DNA of 64,000 nt from Facklamia sp. 7083-14-GEN3. Lineage in GTDB: Bacteria; Bacillota; Bacilli; Lactobacillales; Aerococcaceae. Below the pieces are notes generated by a model. The model ran no database searches, was not told where the DNA came from, and worked only from the letters and a program-made list of their open reading frames with translations. Shown here piece after piece: positions 20,165 through 30,179 of the stretch. Position 1 is the first letter of the stretch. Every line of letters starts with the position of its first letter. The position numbers and the translations under genes were made by a program. The stretch is taken from positions 124,001 through 188,000 of the forward strand of contig NZ_JANSGD010000003.1 in NCBI RefSeq assembly GCF_024742075.1, in the 5' to 3' direction.

Positions 20165-21256
20165 ATGGGTCACAGTTTTATTGCAAATTTAAGAGAGATA
20201 CAAAGTCAAGAGGATTTGATGCAGCTTTCGCTTTACATGCCTACCAATCGTGGAGGTTTAAATCGGCAAGAAGATCTTATTCAATTTAAGAATCTAATTC
20301 AAGAAGTTAAGTCTAAGCTAGAAGAAGCTGACAATGAAGAAGCAAACGATATTTTAAAAGAAATTGAAAGAATTCGAAACGATAAAAATTTTTGGGATCA
20401 AACTAAAGAAGGCCTAGCCCTTTTTATTAGTCCTAAAAATCTTGAAGTCGCCTATTTACGCAATGAATTTAAACCTTCTATCCATTTAGGAAATGAATTT
20501 TATCTCTTACCTTTATTAGCTTATTATGAGGAACTTCATGAAGTAATCATCGCAGATATATCTAAAGACTCAGTAGACTTCTTTGATGCTAACCAGTTTA
20601 ATGCTGAAGTTCTTACTTTAGATCTTGCGATTGAAGTAAAGGCCTTTTCAGAAATTTATGACGATTTAGACGCTGACTCTCAAGTCAATGTACACTCTTA
20701 TGGTGGACGACAAGATCCTGGTATGCATCATGGACACCGAGCCACCCCAGAAGAAAAAGATCTCGATCGTGCAAAATATTTTAATTACCTGCATAAAAAA
20801 ATGCAAGAAGTAGCTAAGCATTATCACCGGCCAATTTTATTAGCAGGAACAGTTGAGAACTTAGGCCATTACCAAAAGGTTAATGAAAACAGCGCTATTT
20901 ATTATGGTTCAACAATTGATAAACCTTTCCAATCTATGGATTCTAAAGCGAAAACCAAACTTTTAAAAGAGACTCTTAGTCAAAATCATCAAGAGTTCGC
21001 AAAAGAAAAAATTAACCAAATTGAAGAGGCGCGTAATCAAGGTAAGGTTGTTCATGATTTTGAAAAGATTAAAGAGCTGATTCAAGAAGGACGTATTGAA
21101 GAATGGGTGATTCAATACTATACAGACAACTTATTAGATGTTGAAGCTCTTAATCATTGGGTAATCAAAGCCATGGATCAAGGGGCTAAAATCTCTCTCG
21201 TATTGGAGAAAGTTGAAGGGATTAAACAACAGTTTTCTGCTCTTTTAAGGTATTAG
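20165..21256 (+). CDS. BaeRF-like (archaeo-eukaryotic release factor family) protein
   Basis: 363 residues with no signal peptide or membrane segment. The N-terminus (LSLYMPTNRGG), a central LPLLAYYEELHEVIIADISKDSV strand-rich block and a His/Gly loop (GRQDPGMHHGHR, ~181-192), followed by YFNYLHKKM, look like the bacterial eRF1-domain-2/3-like (BaeRF) families. Those were proposed from sequence analysis to act on ribosomes, possibly as hydrolases in rescue or hibernation; biochemical proof is thin. AAGGAAGG precedes ATG 20165. Family assignment is by pattern only. Confidence 0.68.
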   Translation: MGHSFIANLREIQSQEDLMQLSLYMPTNRGGLNRQEDLIQFKNLIQEVKSKLEEADNEEANDILKEIERIRNDKNFWDQTKEGLALFISPKNLEVAYLRNEFKPSIHLGNEFYLLPLLAYYEELHEVIIADISKDSVDFFDANQFNAEVLTLDLAIEVKAFSEIYDDLDADSQVNVHSYGGRQDPGMHHGHRATPEEKDLDRAKYFNYLHKKMQEVAKHYHRPILLAGTVENLGHYQKVNENSAIYYGSTIDKPFQSMDSKAKTKLLKETLSQNHQEFAKEKINQIEEARNQGKVVHDFEKIKELIQEGRIEEWVIQYYTDNLLDVEALNHWVIKAMDQGAKISLVLEKVEGIKQQFSALLRY

Positions 21257-21327
21257 TAAAAAAAGTTGATTTCAACGCTTTTATAGCAAAAGATTACCAA
21301 ACATTTTGGGCCATGTAATAGAATGAA

Positions 21328-21365
21328 AGCGATGCATGATTCCATAAATCATGCATCGCTTTTTA
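21328..21365 (+). terminator. Intrinsic terminator after the BaeRF-like gene
   Basis: AGCGATGCATGATT / AATCATGCATCGCT, 14-bp perfect stem, with TTTTT after it. Confidence 0.93.
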
Positions 21366-21396
21366 ATTGTTTAAATATATAAAGGAGTGTTTCTAT

Positions 21397-22626
21397 TTGA
21401 ATCGAAAGACATTGACGATTGCTTTCGCCTATGTGGGAGTAGTCACAGGGGCGGGGCTGGCTTCGGGCCAAGAGCTACTGCAATATTTTATTAGTTTTGG
21501 TTCTATTGGCTTATTCGGCATATTCCTAGTAGGGCTCATGCATGCCTTAATGGGTGCTATTGTTATGCAATTAGGATCTTACTTCCAATCGGATCATCAC
21601 AGCATAGTGCTGAGTGAAATCACATCTCCTTGGATCGAAAAGGTTTTAGACTGGGCGTTAATTTTTACTTGTTTTGTTATTGGTTTTGTGATGATAGCAG
21701 GCGCCGGAGCAAGTTTACAGCAGCAGTTTAATTTAAATAGCATTTGGGGTAGCGCCCTGTGTGTGTTATTAGTTTTAATTATTGGATCCTTTAATTTTAA
21801 AAAAATCCAACAAATCATTGGCTTTTTTACACCGGTATTAATTTCTTTTATCATTCTGGCTTTCTTCTATACTTTATTTAACTATCAGTATGATTTTGAA
21901 AAGATTGAAGTAGTGAGTCAAGAACTCAATCGACTGTTTCCTTCAATCATACTTTCTAGTTTAAATTATTTTTCAATGTGTTTCATAACAGGTTTTTCCA
22001 TGGCGGTAGTTATCAGTGGTGACGCCCTGCGACCTCGCTTCGCTGGTCTAGGCGGTTTAATAGGGGGAATATTAGTGGGCTTAATGGGAATTGCCATTAC
22101 TATCATTTTATTTATGCGAATTGAAGTGGTTAAAGACGCGGAAATACCCATGCAAATTATTTTGAATGAAATCCATCCAGTATTAGGTCTCCTTATGTCA
22201 CTTATCATTTATGGAATGATTTTAAATACAGCGCTCAGTTTATTTTTTGCTTGTGCGCGTCGCTTATCTAGTAAGCATCTCGACAAGTTTTATACTTACT
22301 ATGTAGTAGTCACTTTAGTAGGATTTGCGCTAAGTTTTTTAGGGTTTAAAGAATTAGTGGCTATCATGTATCCTATTTTAGGTTTTATTGGGATGGGACT
22401 GATTGCTATCATTATTACTGGTTGGTTGCGACACCGCCCATCCATTATTAAAGAACATCAAAGACGCAAGAAGATTCTTAAGCTAACTCATAAAAAATAC
22501 AATCCATCCAAACTATTTAAACAAAAAGATGAAAATAAATTAGAAGATTTAGTGGATGCTTCGAACCTAGTCAACGAAGATTTAAAACAAAGTCTTAAAG
22601 AGCGAATGGATGATCAATATGATTAA
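21397..22626 (+). CDS. YkvI-like membrane protein (COG3949, transporter fold)
   Basis: 409 residues from TTG 21397, chosen because AAAGGAG (21381-21387) is 9 bp upstream. About ten hydrophobic helices run from AFAYVGVVTGAGLASGQEL to IIITGWL (~345), then a charged cytoplasmic tail of ~65 residues. The first-helix GAGLASGQE motif and the overall layout match the YkvI family, distant relatives of sodium-coupled LeuT-fold and branched-chain amino acid transporters. Substrate unknown. Flanked by terminators on both sides. Confidence 0.8.
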   Translation: MNRKTLTIAFAYVGVVTGAGLASGQELLQYFISFGSIGLFGIFLVGLMHALMGAIVMQLGSYFQSDHHSIVLSEITSPWIEKVLDWALIFTCFVIGFVMIAGAGASLQQQFNLNSIWGSALCVLLVLIIGSFNFKKIQQIIGFFTPVLISFIILAFFYTLFNYQYDFEKIEVVSQELNRLFPSIILSSLNYFSMCFITGFSMAVVISGDALRPRFAGLGGLIGGILVGLMGIAITIILFMRIEVVKDAEIPMQIILNEIHPVLGLLMSLIIYGMILNTALSLFFACARRLSSKHLDKFYTYYVVVTLVGFALSFLGFKELVAIMYPILGFIGMGLIAIIITGWLRHRPSIIKEHQRRKKILKLTHKKYNPSKLFKQKDENKLEDLVDASNLVNEDLKQSLKERMDDQYD

Positions 22627-22632
22627 CTTCCT

Positions 22633-22667
22633 AAAACTAGCATAGAAAAATCTATGCTAGTTTTTTT
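22633..22667 (+). terminator. Intrinsic terminator after the YkvI-like gene
   Basis: AAAACTAGCATAGA / TCTATGCTAGTTTT around an AAAA loop, then T residues. Confidence 0.93.
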
Positions 22668-22701
22668 ATTAAAAGATTTTTAAAATATATGGGAAAATTA
22701 A

Positions 22702-22730
22702 TTGACGGAAAAAAAACTACATGGTAAGAT
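22702..22730 (+). promoter_or_regulatory. str operon promoter
   Basis: TTGACG (22702-22707), 17-bp spacer, TAAGAT (22725-22730). Confidence 0.8.
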
Positions 22731-22736
22731 GATAAA

Positions 22737-22896
22737 GGTGTTTTTATTGACAGATACCTGAAATTCAGTCGTGCTGACTGCTATAGATTCACCCTGAAAC
22801 GCAGTTTGAAATATTTTCAAGTCTGCGAAAAATTTATATTTATAAATGACACACTTGGATGTGTGGACTAAGAAAATAATGGAAGGAGGACTTTTG
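22737..22896 (+). promoter_or_regulatory. Structured 5' leader of rpsL
   Basis: About 160 nt lie between the expected start of transcription and the rpsL ATG. Three hairpins can be drawn: CAGTC/GACTG (22766-22780), CGCAG...CTGCG with an inner TGAAA/TTTCA pairing (22800-22827), and CACAC/GTGTG (22850-22865). A translational operator for ribosomal protein feedback is a plausible role; no known leader class was recognised. Confidence 0.5.
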
Positions 22897-23310
22897 ATGC
22901 CAACAATTAATCAATTGGTTAATAAACCTCGTAAATCAAAAGTAAGTAAATCAAATTCACCCGCATTAAACGTAGGTTACAACAGCTTCAAACGTTCTAA
23001 CACAAAAACAATGTCTCCGCAAAAACGTGGGGTATGTACACGTGTAGGGACTATGACTCCTAAGAAACCGAACTCTGCTTTACGTAAGTATGCCCGTGTT
23101 CGTTTATCAAACCTTATGGAAGTAACAGCTTATATCCCAGGTGAAGGCCATAACTTGCAAGAGCACAGTGTGGTACTGATCCGTGGCGGACGTGTGAAAG
23201 ACTTACCAGGGGTACGTTACCATATCGTTCGTGGAGCACTGGATACAGCCGGTGTTAATGACCGTAAGCAAAGCCGTTCTAAATACGGTACTAAGAAACC
23301 TAAATCATAA
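22897..23310 (+). CDS. rpsL: 30S ribosomal protein S12
   Basis: 137 residues from ATG 22897 with GGAAGGAGG 6 bp upstream; the same frame runs open to 22846 but has no RBS there. Contains the decoding-centre segments [11 protein letters not shown] and [11 protein letters not shown], the sites of streptomycin resistance changes. First gene of rpsL-rpsG-fusA-tuf. Confidence 0.98.
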   Translation: MPTINQLVNKPRKSKVSKSNSPALNVGYNSFKRSNTKTMSPQKRGVCTRVGTMTPKKPNSALRKYARVRLSNLMEVTAYIPGEGHNLQEHSVVLIRGGRVKDLPGVRYHIVRGALDTAGVNDRKQSRSKYGTKKPKS

Positions 23311-23348
23311 TTATAACAATCACCGATTTTTCGAAAGGAGGAGTTTGA

Positions 23349-23819
23349 ATGACTCGTAAAGGGAATATTCCTAAACGTGAAGTGTTACCAGATCCAATTT
23401 ATAATTCTAAAGTAGTAACTCGTACAATCAACCGTTTAATGGTTGACGGTAAACGTGGAAAAGCATCATCTATTTTGTATAGTGCCTTTGATGTAATACG
23501 TGAACAAACAGGCCAAGATCCAATGGAGGTTTTCGAACAAGCCATTGAAAACATCATGCCATTATTAGAAGTTAAAGCTCGCCGTGTTGGAGGTTCTAAC
23601 TATCAAGTACCAGTTGAGGTAAGACCTGAACGTCGTTATACTTTAGCGATTCGTTGGTTAGTGACATATTCTCGTTTACGTGGTGAAAAAACCATGGAAC
23701 AACGTTTAGCACGTGAAATTATGGACGCAGCTAATAACACAGGTGCTTCTGTACGTAAGCGTGAAGATATGCATAAAATGGCAGAAGCCAATAAAGCTTT
23801 TGCACATTACCGCTGGTAA
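23349..23819 (+). CDS. rpsG: 30S ribosomal protein S7
   Basis: 156 residues, the usual length. Nucleates assembly of the 30S head and contacts the E site. Starts [16 protein letters not shown] and carries the [14 protein letters not shown] segment. AAGGAGG before ATG 23349. In other bacteria S7 can repress its own operon by binding mRNA. Confidence 0.98.
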   Translation: MTRKGNIPKREVLPDPIYNSKVVTRTINRLMVDGKRGKASSILYSAFDVIREQTGQDPMEVFEQAIENIMPLLEVKARRVGGSNYQVPVEVRPERRYTLAIRWLVTYSRLRGEKTMEQRLAREIMDAANNTGASVRKREDMHKMAEANKAFAHYRW

Positions 23820-23898
23820 GATTTATAATGGTATTGTTAACTTAGAAATTCTTTGTTAACAGACAATGATTCAAAAAAGGAAAGAGGGGTAAATATAC

Positions 23899-25989
23899 AT
23901 GGGAAAAAGAGCATTTTCTCTTGAGAAAACTCGTAACATTGGAATTATGGCCCATATAGATGCTGGTAAGACAACGACTACTGAACGTATCTTGTATTAT
24001 ACCGGTAAAATCCATAAAATTGGTGAGACTCATGATGGTGGAGCTCAAATGGACTGGATGGAGCAAGAGCAAGAACGTGGGATTACCATTACTTCTGCTG
24101 CAACAACAGCTCAATGGAAAGAACACCGTGTAAATATCATCGACACACCAGGACACGTGGACTTTACGGTTGAAGTTGAACGTTCATTACGTGTATTGGA
24201 TGGAGCAGTTGCCTTATTAGATGCTCAATCAGGAGTAGAGCCTCAAACTGAAACGGTTTGGCGCCAAGCTACTACCTATGGAGTACCTCGTATTGTATTT
24301 GTAAATAAAATGGACAAAATGGGAGCTGACTTTGAATATTCATTAAGAACTCTTCATGAGCGCTTAGACGCAAATGCAGTGGCTATGCAAGTTCCAATCG
24401 GATCTGAAGATGAATTCAAAGGAATTGTCGATGTCGTTCATAAGAAAGCATATATTTATAATAACGACTTAGGGACAGAAATTGAAGAAACAGATATCCC
24501 TGAAGAATATCAAGCAAAAGCTGCTGAATACTACACAACTTTAGTAGAAGCAGTAGCTGATACTGATGAAGAAATTATGATGGCTTATCTTGAAGGTGAA
24601 GAAATTCCTGAAGATGTTTTGAAAAAAGCTATCCGTAAAGCAACAGTTAATGTGGACCTATACCCAGTTTTCTGTGGTACAGCCTTCAAAAACAAAGGGG
24701 TTCAACTCCTATTAGATGGAGTTATTGATTACTTACCAAGTCCACTAGATGTTCCACCAATTATTGGTTTCGAACCAGGAACTGAAAAGGAAATTGAACA
24801 CCATGCTGATGATAGCGAATCATTTGCAGCTTTAGCCTTCAAAGTAATGACAGACCCATTTGTTGGTCGTTTAACTTTCTTCCGTGTTTATTCAGGAACG
24901 CTTGAGTCTGGTTCATATGTTCAAAATGCGACCAAAGATTCACGTGAGCGTGTAGGACGTATTCTACAAATGCACGCTAACTCTCGTGAAGAAATCGCTG
25001 AAGTATTCTCAGGAGATATTGCTGCAGCTGTTGGTCTTAAGAATACAGGAACTGGTGATACTTTATGTGACCCAGATAACTTAGTTATTCTTGAATCAAT
25101 GGAATTCCCTGATCCAGTTATCGAAGTAGCGATTGAACCAGATTCAAAAGCTGACCAAGATAAGATGGGCTTAGCCTTAGCTAAGTTAGCTGAAGAAGAT
25201 CCAACCTTCCGTGCTTCAACTGACCATGAAACAGGTCAAACAATTATTGCCGGAATGGGAGAATTACACTTAGATATCATCGTTGACCGCTTGAAGCGTG
25301 AATTTAAAGTTTCAGCTACGGTTGGTGCACCACAAGTTTCATACCGTGAGACTTTCCGTGCTGCGACACAAGCTGAAGGTAAATTTGTTCGTCAATCAGG
25401 TGGTAAAGGTCAGTACGGTCATGTTTGGATTGAATTTGAACCAAATGAAGAAGGCGCTGGCTTTGAGTTTGAGAATGCGATTGTTGGTGGGGTTGTTCCT
25501 CGTGAATACATTCCAGCAGTAGAAGCAGGATTGAAAGATGCGATGGAAAATGGTGTCCTAGCAGGATTCCCATTAGTAGATATTAAAGCTAAGCTTTATG
25601 ATGGATCTTATCATGATGTTGACTCTTCTGAAACAGCTTATAAAGTTGCTGCTTCAATGGCTCTTAAGGCTGCTGCTAAGAAAGCACAACCTTCAATCCT
25701 TGAACCAATGATGGCTGTTGAAGTAACAGTTCCTGAAGAATATTTAGGAGATGTTATGGGGCACGTGAACTCTCGTCGTGGACGTATTGAAGGTACTTCA
25801 ACACGTGGAAATGCTCAAATTGTTAAATCATTCATTCCATTATCAGAAATGTTTGGATATGCAACGACTTTACGTTCTTCAACTCAAGGTCGTGGTACAT
25901 TTACAATGCAATTTGACCACTACGAAGATGTTCCAAAATCAATTGCTGAAGAAATCATCAAAAAATATGGTGGATCTTCAGAAAATTAA
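23899..25989 (+). CDS. fusA: Elongation factor G
   Basis: GTPase that drives translocation and, with RRF, ribosome recycling. 696 residues, with G1 [13 protein letters not shown]2 RGITITSA, G3 DTPGHVDF and G4 NKMDK, and the domain IV segment [22 protein letters not shown] lies upstream. Standard third gene of the str operon. Confidence 0.98.
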   Translation: MGKRAFSLEKTRNIGIMAHIDAGKTTTTERILYYTGKIHKIGETHDGGAQMDWMEQEQERGITITSAATTAQWKEHRVNIIDTPGHVDFTVEVERSLRVLDGAVALLDAQSGVEPQTETVWRQATTYGVPRIVFVNKMDKMGADFEYSLRTLHERLDANAVAMQVPIGSEDEFKGIVDVVHKKAYIYNNDLGTEIEETDIPEEYQAKAAEYYTTLVEAVADTDEEIMMAYLEGEEIPEDVLKKAIRKATVNVDLYPVFCGTAFKNKGVQLLLDGVIDYLPSPLDVPPIIGFEPGTEKEIEHHADDSESFAALAFKVMTDPFVGRLTFFRVYSGTLESGSYVQNATKDSRERVGRILQMHANSREEIAEVFSGDIAAAVGLKNTGTGDTLCDPDNLVILESMEFPDPVIEVAIEPDSKADQDKMGLALAKLAEEDPTFRASTDHETGQTIIAGMGELHLDIIVDRLKREFKVSATVGAPQVSYRETFRAATQAEGKFVRQSGGKGQYGHVWIEFEPNEEGAGFEFENAIVGGVVPREYIPAVEAGLKDAMENGVLAGFPLVDIKAKLYDGSYHDVDSSETAYKVAASMALKAAAKKAQPSILEPMMAVEVTVPEEYLGDVMGHVNSRRGRIEGTSTRGNAQIVKSFIPLSEMFGYATTLRSSTQGRGTFTMQFDHYEDVPKSIAEEIIKKYGGSSEN

Positions 25990-26043
25990 TCATAAGCAAT
26001 AATTGTTTAAAAGAAGAAAGACCAAGGTTAAGGTAAATATCCG

Positions 26044-26073
26044 TTGAATTCACTTCAATATCTTTGGTATAAT
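26044..26073 (+). promoter_or_regulatory. tuf promoter
   Basis: TTGAAT (26044-26049), 18-bp spacer, perfect extended -10 TGG-TATAAT (26068-26073). It lets tuf be expressed apart from the str operon. Confidence 0.75.
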
Positions 26074-26129
26074 AATTTTGATAGATTGGATAATCTATAA
26101 ACACTTAAAAATTAGGGGGATTTACTCAA

Positions 26130-27317
26130 ATGGCAAAAGAAAAATACGAACGTACGAAACCACATGTTAACATTGGTACTTTAGGACACGTTGACCACGG
26201 TAAAACAACTTTATCAGCTGCAATCGCAACTGTATTAGCTAAAAATGGATTTGGTGAAGCTAAAGACTACGCTTCAATCGATAACGCTCCAGAAGAAAAA
26301 GAACGTGGAATCACAATCAATACTTCTCACATCGAGTACGAAACAGCTAACCGTCACTATGCGCATATTGACGCTCCAGGACACGCGGACTACGTTAAAA
26401 ACATGATCACTGGTGCTGCTCAAATGGACGGTGCAATCTTAGTTGTATCTGCAGCTGATGGTCCAATGCCACAAACTCGTGAGCACATCTTATTATCTCG
26501 TCAAGTAGGTGTACCTTACTTCGTAGTCTTCTTAAACAAAGTAGACATGGTTGACGATGAAGAATTATTAGAATTAGTTGAAATGGAAGTTCGTGATATG
26601 TTATCAGAATACGACTATCCAGGAGATGACATTCCAGTAATCGCAGGTTCAGCTCTTAAAGCTTTAGAAGGCGACGAAGCTTATGAAGCTAAAGTATTAG
26701 AGTTAATGGAAGAAGTAGATGCTTATATTCCAGAACCAGAACGTGAAACAGATAAGCCATTCATGATGCCAGTCGAAGACGTATTCTCAATTACTGGTCG
26801 TGGTACAGTTGCTACTGGACGTGTTGAACGTGGACAAGTTCGTGTAGGTGACGAAGTTGAAATCGTTGGTATCGCCGAAGAAATTATGAAGTCAACTGTA
26901 ACTGGTGTAGAAATGTTCCGTAAGATGTTGGACTATGCTGAAGCAGGGGACAACATTGGTGCATTATTACGTGGTGTTACTCGTGACGATATCGAGCGTG
27001 GACAAGTATTAGCAGCTCCAGGAACTATTACTCCACATACTAAGTTTGAAGCTGAAGTATATGTGCTTTCTAAAGAAGAGGGTGGACGTCATACTCCATT
27101 CTTCACTAACTATCGTCCTCAATTCTACTTCCGTACAACTGACGTAACTGGTGTTGTAGAATTACCAGAAGGAACTGAAATGGTTATGCCTGGTGACAAT
27201 GTATCTATGACAGTAGAATTAATTCACCCAATCGCTATCGAAGACGGAACTCGTTTCTCAATTCGTGAAGGTGGACGTACTGTAGGTGCGGGTACTGTTA
27301 CAAAAATTAATGCTTAA
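26130..27317 (+). CDS. tuf: Elongation factor Tu
   Basis: Delivers aminoacyl-tRNA to the ribosome. 395 residues; G1 GHVDHGKTT, switch I region [11 protein letters not shown]3 DAPGHADY, G4 NKVD. Codon choice is strongly biased (GAA, GGT, CGT), as expected for a very highly expressed gene. Own promoter and terminator. Confidence 0.99.
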   Translation: MAKEKYERTKPHVNIGTLGHVDHGKTTLSAAIATVLAKNGFGEAKDYASIDNAPEEKERGITINTSHIEYETANRHYAHIDAPGHADYVKNMITGAAQMDGAILVVSAADGPMPQTREHILLSRQVGVPYFVVFLNKVDMVDDEELLELVEMEVRDMLSEYDYPGDDIPVIAGSALKALEGDEAYEAKVLELMEEVDAYIPEPERETDKPFMMPVEDVFSITGRGTVATGRVERGQVRVGDEVEIVGIAEEIMKSTVTGVEMFRKMLDYAEAGDNIGALLRGVTRDDIERGQVLAAPGTITPHTKFEAEVYVLSKEEGGRHTPFFTNYRPQFYFRTTDVTGVVELPEGTEMVMPGDNVSMTVELIHPIAIEDGTRFSIREGGRTVGAGTVTKINA

Positions 27318-27330
27318 TTAATTTATGAAG

Positions 27331-27361
27331 AAAAAAGCCAAGTAGTTTACTTGGCTTTTTT
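27331..27361 (+). terminator. Intrinsic terminator after tuf
   Basis: AAAAAGCCAAGTA / TACTTGGCTTTTT with a 3-nt loop and T-run. Confidence 0.94.
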
Positions 27362-27376
27362 ATTTACGTGGAATAT

Positions 27377-27406
27377 TTGTTGTATCAACCATACTCGTGC
27401 TATACT
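27377..27406 (+). promoter_or_regulatory. Promoter of the TM-helix-repeat protein gene
   Basis: TTGTTG (27377-27382), 18-bp spacer, extended -10 TGC-TATACT (27401-27406). Confidence 0.6.
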
Positions 27407-27439
27407 TAAGATAATTAAAAATAAGAAAGGGGAATGATT

Positions 27440-28648
27440 ATGGATTTAAATAATATAGTAAGTACTATTCCTGGAATAATAGGATCATTACTTTTATTAA
27501 TAGCCGCACTGATTTTAGCTCATTTTGCTAGAAAATATGCGATTAAAGCCATGGAGAGTATTGACTTTGATTTAAAATTACAAAAATGGGGGTTAGCTAG
27601 AACCGATGAGGAGTCCAATGCCTTTTTAGAAACAATTGGAACCTTGTTATACTTTATTATTGTACTTTTCTTTGTCCCATTCATTTTAAATGGATTAGGT
27701 TTGGCAGGAGTCGTTGATCCGATATCTAATATGTTTGCTAAATTTTTTGCATATATTCCGAATATTATTGCTGCTGTTCTGATCATATTTATTGGCAATT
27801 TATTCTGTAAATTTGTTAAACAGTTAACTCAAAACTTACTCGAAGGTTTCAATTTAGATAAATGGTACAGTAAAATGACAGGTCAGGAAGAAAAAGAAAG
27901 AGTCAATGATGCTCATCTTGCTGAAGTGCTTTCTACTGTTGTTTATGTCTTAATTTTTATTCCGATTTTAACTGTGGCTTTAGAAACTTTGGGAATCCAA
28001 ACTATTTCAGCGCCAATTGTAGGTGTGTTGAATTCGGTTATGTCAGCTATTCCTAATATTATTGTAGCAGTTATTCTAGTTTTTGTAGGTGGTTTCATTG
28101 CAAAATTATTAGGTGATTTATTAGAAAGTTTATTAAAAACATCTGGTATCGATCAGTATTCAAAATATTTGAATTTTAAAGGCGAAAACCACATTCAAAT
28201 TTCAAGTGTGATTGCTCAAGTAGCTAAATCCTTATTACTTATTTTCTTCATTGTTGAAGCTATATCTGTTCTTAACTTAGAGGTTTTAAATGCTGTAGGT
28301 ACTTCTATTATTGCATACATCCCGGATGTAATTGCGGCCGCGTTAATTTTAGCAGTCGGAGTAATAGGTGGCAATATTCTTGCTAGCTTCTTAAAAGAAG
28401 TATCAGGTAGTAAAGTGTTTGGAGAATTTGTTCGTTATGCCATTATCGTTTTAGCAATTTTCATGACATTGAATCAATTAAAATTTGCTCCAACGATTGT
28501 TAATGCCGCCTTTATCATCATTCTTAGTGCAGCCGCTGTTGCTTTTGCGCTTGCAGTTGGACTGGGAGGCAAGGAATTTGCAGCACGCCAATTGGAAAAT
28601 ATTGAAAAAAGTATTGAACACGAAGAAGAGGAACATCAAAGATTTTAA
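27440..28648 (+). CDS. Conserved TM-helix-repeat protein, mechanosensitive-channel-like
   Basis: 402 residues from ATG 27440, about 8 bp after AAAGGGG; ATG 27434 is too close. Hydrophobic segments recur with a shared pattern (IPGIIGSLLLLIAALIL, IPNIIAAVLIIFIGNLF, IPNIIVAVILVFVGGFI, IPDVIAAALILAVGVIG): at least four copies of the 'conserved TM helix' unit (PF05552-like). A C-terminal VGLGGKEFAARQ segment follows, as next to MscS channels. No complete MscS beta domain is visible. Probably a small-conductance channel relative; substrate and trigger unknown. Confidence 0.8.
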   Translation: MDLNNIVSTIPGIIGSLLLLIAALILAHFARKYAIKAMESIDFDLKLQKWGLARTDEESNAFLETIGTLLYFIIVLFFVPFILNGLGLAGVVDPISNMFAKFFAYIPNIIAAVLIIFIGNLFCKFVKQLTQNLLEGFNLDKWYSKMTGQEEKERVNDAHLAEVLSTVVYVLIFIPILTVALETLGIQTISAPIVGVLNSVMSAIPNIIVAVILVFVGGFIAKLLGDLLESLLKTSGIDQYSKYLNFKGENHIQISSVIAQVAKSLLLIFFIVEAISVLNLEVLNAVGTSIIAYIPDVIAAALILAVGVIGGNILASFLKEVSGSKVFGEFVRYAIIVLAIFMTLNQLKFAPTIVNAAFIIILSAAAVAFALAVGLGGKEFAARQLENIEKSIEHEEEEHQRF

Positions 28649-28662
28649 TTAATTATTAATAT

Positions 28663-28703
28663 AAAAAAGCTCGCTATTCTTAATTGAATTTGCGAGCTTT
28701 TTT
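28663..28703. terminator. Bidirectional terminator between converging genes
   Basis: AAAAAGCTCGC / GCGAGCTTTTT with a loop of about 17 nt. A-run and T-run on opposite sides allow it to serve both the plus-strand channel-like gene and the minus-strand ppdK operon. Confidence 0.9.
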
Positions 28704-28720
28704 ATACTTTAAAATAAATC

Positions 28721-29542
28721 TTATTGAATGAGTCGATTGTAATGGCCAATAATTTGTTCCGCTAATTCTTCAATCGACTGATTCTCTACATTAATTACAG
28801 TAGCTCCCAGTCGATGATAGAGGTCATCTGCAAACATTAATTCTTGTTTGACTCTATCAAGTGAAGAGTAAGTAGCTTTTTCGCCTAAACCCATCATTTC
28901 AACTCTTTTTTTTCGAATATTTTGTATATATAAAGGTGAGGCAATCAAACCGAAGATTCTTCGAGAATCAGCTTGATAGATCTCATCAGGAATATGGACT
29001 TCCGGAAAAATAGGTAAATTGGCAACCTTATAAGACTTATTAGCTAGGTACATACTTAAAGGTGTTTTAGAAGAACGTGATACACCAAGTAAAACAATAT
29101 CCGCTAATTCGAAACCTTTACGATTCTTACCATCGTCATACTTCACAGCAAATTCAATAGCTTGAATACGATCGAAGTAGTGATCATCGAGTCGGTGCAA
29201 GGTTCCTGATTTTTCAGTAGCTGACATATTTGTTTTTTGCGAAATAAGATTAAGTAAAGGATGGATTACATTATGATAATCTAATCCGTTCTTCTTTGAA
29301 AATTCACTAGCATAGTGCTCAAGTCTTTCATCAACTAAGGTTGTGATTAAAATAGCATTAACTTTAGCAGCCTCTTCAAGTATAGGTTTTAATTCATCCA
29401 TAGTATTAATAAATGGGAATCTTTTTAGACCGATATTGGTTAACTTTGGGAATTGAGCTAAAGCAGCATTGGTTGCGCGTAAGGCCGTTTCACCGACAGA
29501 GTCCGAAATGACATAGAATTTGTAAGAATTTGTAACTGACAT
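28721..29542 (-). CDS. Pyruvate, phosphate dikinase regulatory protein (PDRP)
   Basis: Bifunctional kinase/phosphorylase (DUF299) that inactivates PPDK by ADP-dependent phosphorylation of an active-site Thr and reactivates it with Pi. 273 residues, with VSDSVGETA near the N-terminus and the P-loop-like GVSRSSKTPLSMYLA at ~155. Last gene of ppdK-ccpN-PDRP. The AGGAGG that drives it lies at the end of the ccpN gene. Bacillus YqfL is the counterpart. Presence of the PPDK gene in the same operon points to PPDK rather than PEP synthase as target. Confidence 0.93.
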   Translation of the reverse strand: MSVTNSYKFYVISDSVGETALRATNAALAQFPKLTNIGLKRFPFINTMDELKPILEEAAKVNAILITTLVDERLEHYASEFSKKNGLDYHNVIHPLLNLISQKTNMSATEKSGTLHRLDDHYFDRIQAIEFAVKYDDGKNRKGFELADIVLLGVSRSSKTPLSMYLANKSYKVANLPIFPEVHIPDEIYQADSRRIFGLIASPLYIQNIRKKRVEMMGLGEKATYSSLDRVKQELMFADDLYHRLGATVINVENQSIEELAEQIIGHYNRLIQ

Positions 29543-29543
29543 A

Positions 29544-30158
29544 TTATTCCTCCGATTGGCTTAATTCAACCAGAAGATTCACAATATGAGTTTTTGATAC
29601 TTTGCCGAGTATCTCATAGTCAGCGGTAACAATTGGCAGTGAATCAATCTGGTGTTCAGATATTAGACGTGCAGCATCAAGCACCGTTTGATCGGGTTGA
29701 GCGACAATAATATTTGGCATTCTGGTCATTATAATTGTTAAGGGAGTGTCCATTAACTGACCAATCGCTGACCGGAGTAAATCCTTACGCGACACGATAC
29801 CTGCTAGTTTGTGGTCTTCTTCATCAATTACATATATGGAACCAGCATCATACATAAATAAGTGAGTAATTGCATTTTGGACTGTAGTATCAGGGGTGAC
29901 AGTGATAGCCTGGACCATAATATCTTTAACGAGATACTCTGAAAAAGCTTCATATAACAGGGATTTTTCAGTTAATCCAGAATATATATAACCCACTTTT
30001 TGACGAGCATCGAGGATGCCCGTCATAGTTAAGACAGCGAAATCACTACGCAATGTTGATTTTGTTAAACCAAGCTTACTAGCAATTTCGTCACCGGTGA
30101 TTGGTTCATTTTCTTTAACAATTGAGATGATTTCTTCTTGTCGGGGTGAAAGTTTCAT
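29544..30158 (-). CDS. ccpN: CcpN-like transcriptional repressor with CBS pair
   Basis: 204 residues. An N-terminal winged helix-turn-helix (~1-60, LSPRQEEIISIVKENEPITG) is followed by two CBS domains (~75-135 and ~140-200), the CcpN layout. In Bacillus CcpN represses gluconeogenic genes gapB and pckA in response to ATP/ADP. Here it lies between ppdK and PDRP and stops 1 bp before the PDRP start codon. It likely controls ppdK; that is inference. Confidence 0.88.
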   Translation of the reverse strand: MKLSPRQEEIISIVKENEPITGDEIASKLGLTKSTLRSDFAVLTMTGILDARQKVGYIYSGLTEKSLLYEAFSEYLVKDIMVQAITVTPDTTVQNAITHLFMYDAGSIYVIDEEDHKLAGIVSRKDLLRSAIGQLMDTPLTIIMTRMPNIIVAQPDQTVLDAARLISEHQIDSLPIVTADYEILGKVSKTHIVNLLVELSQSEE

Positions 30159-30179
30159 AGTTCCCCTCCTAGTTATTTA

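Noticed and set aside
22846-22896. N-terminal extension of rpsL
   Set aside because: Overlaps the leader hairpin; S12 always begins MPTINQL and has its RBS just before ATG 22897.
23842-24156. 104-codon minus-strand frame over the start of fusA
   Set aside because: Antisense to the conserved EF-G GTPase domain; no RBS or promoter.
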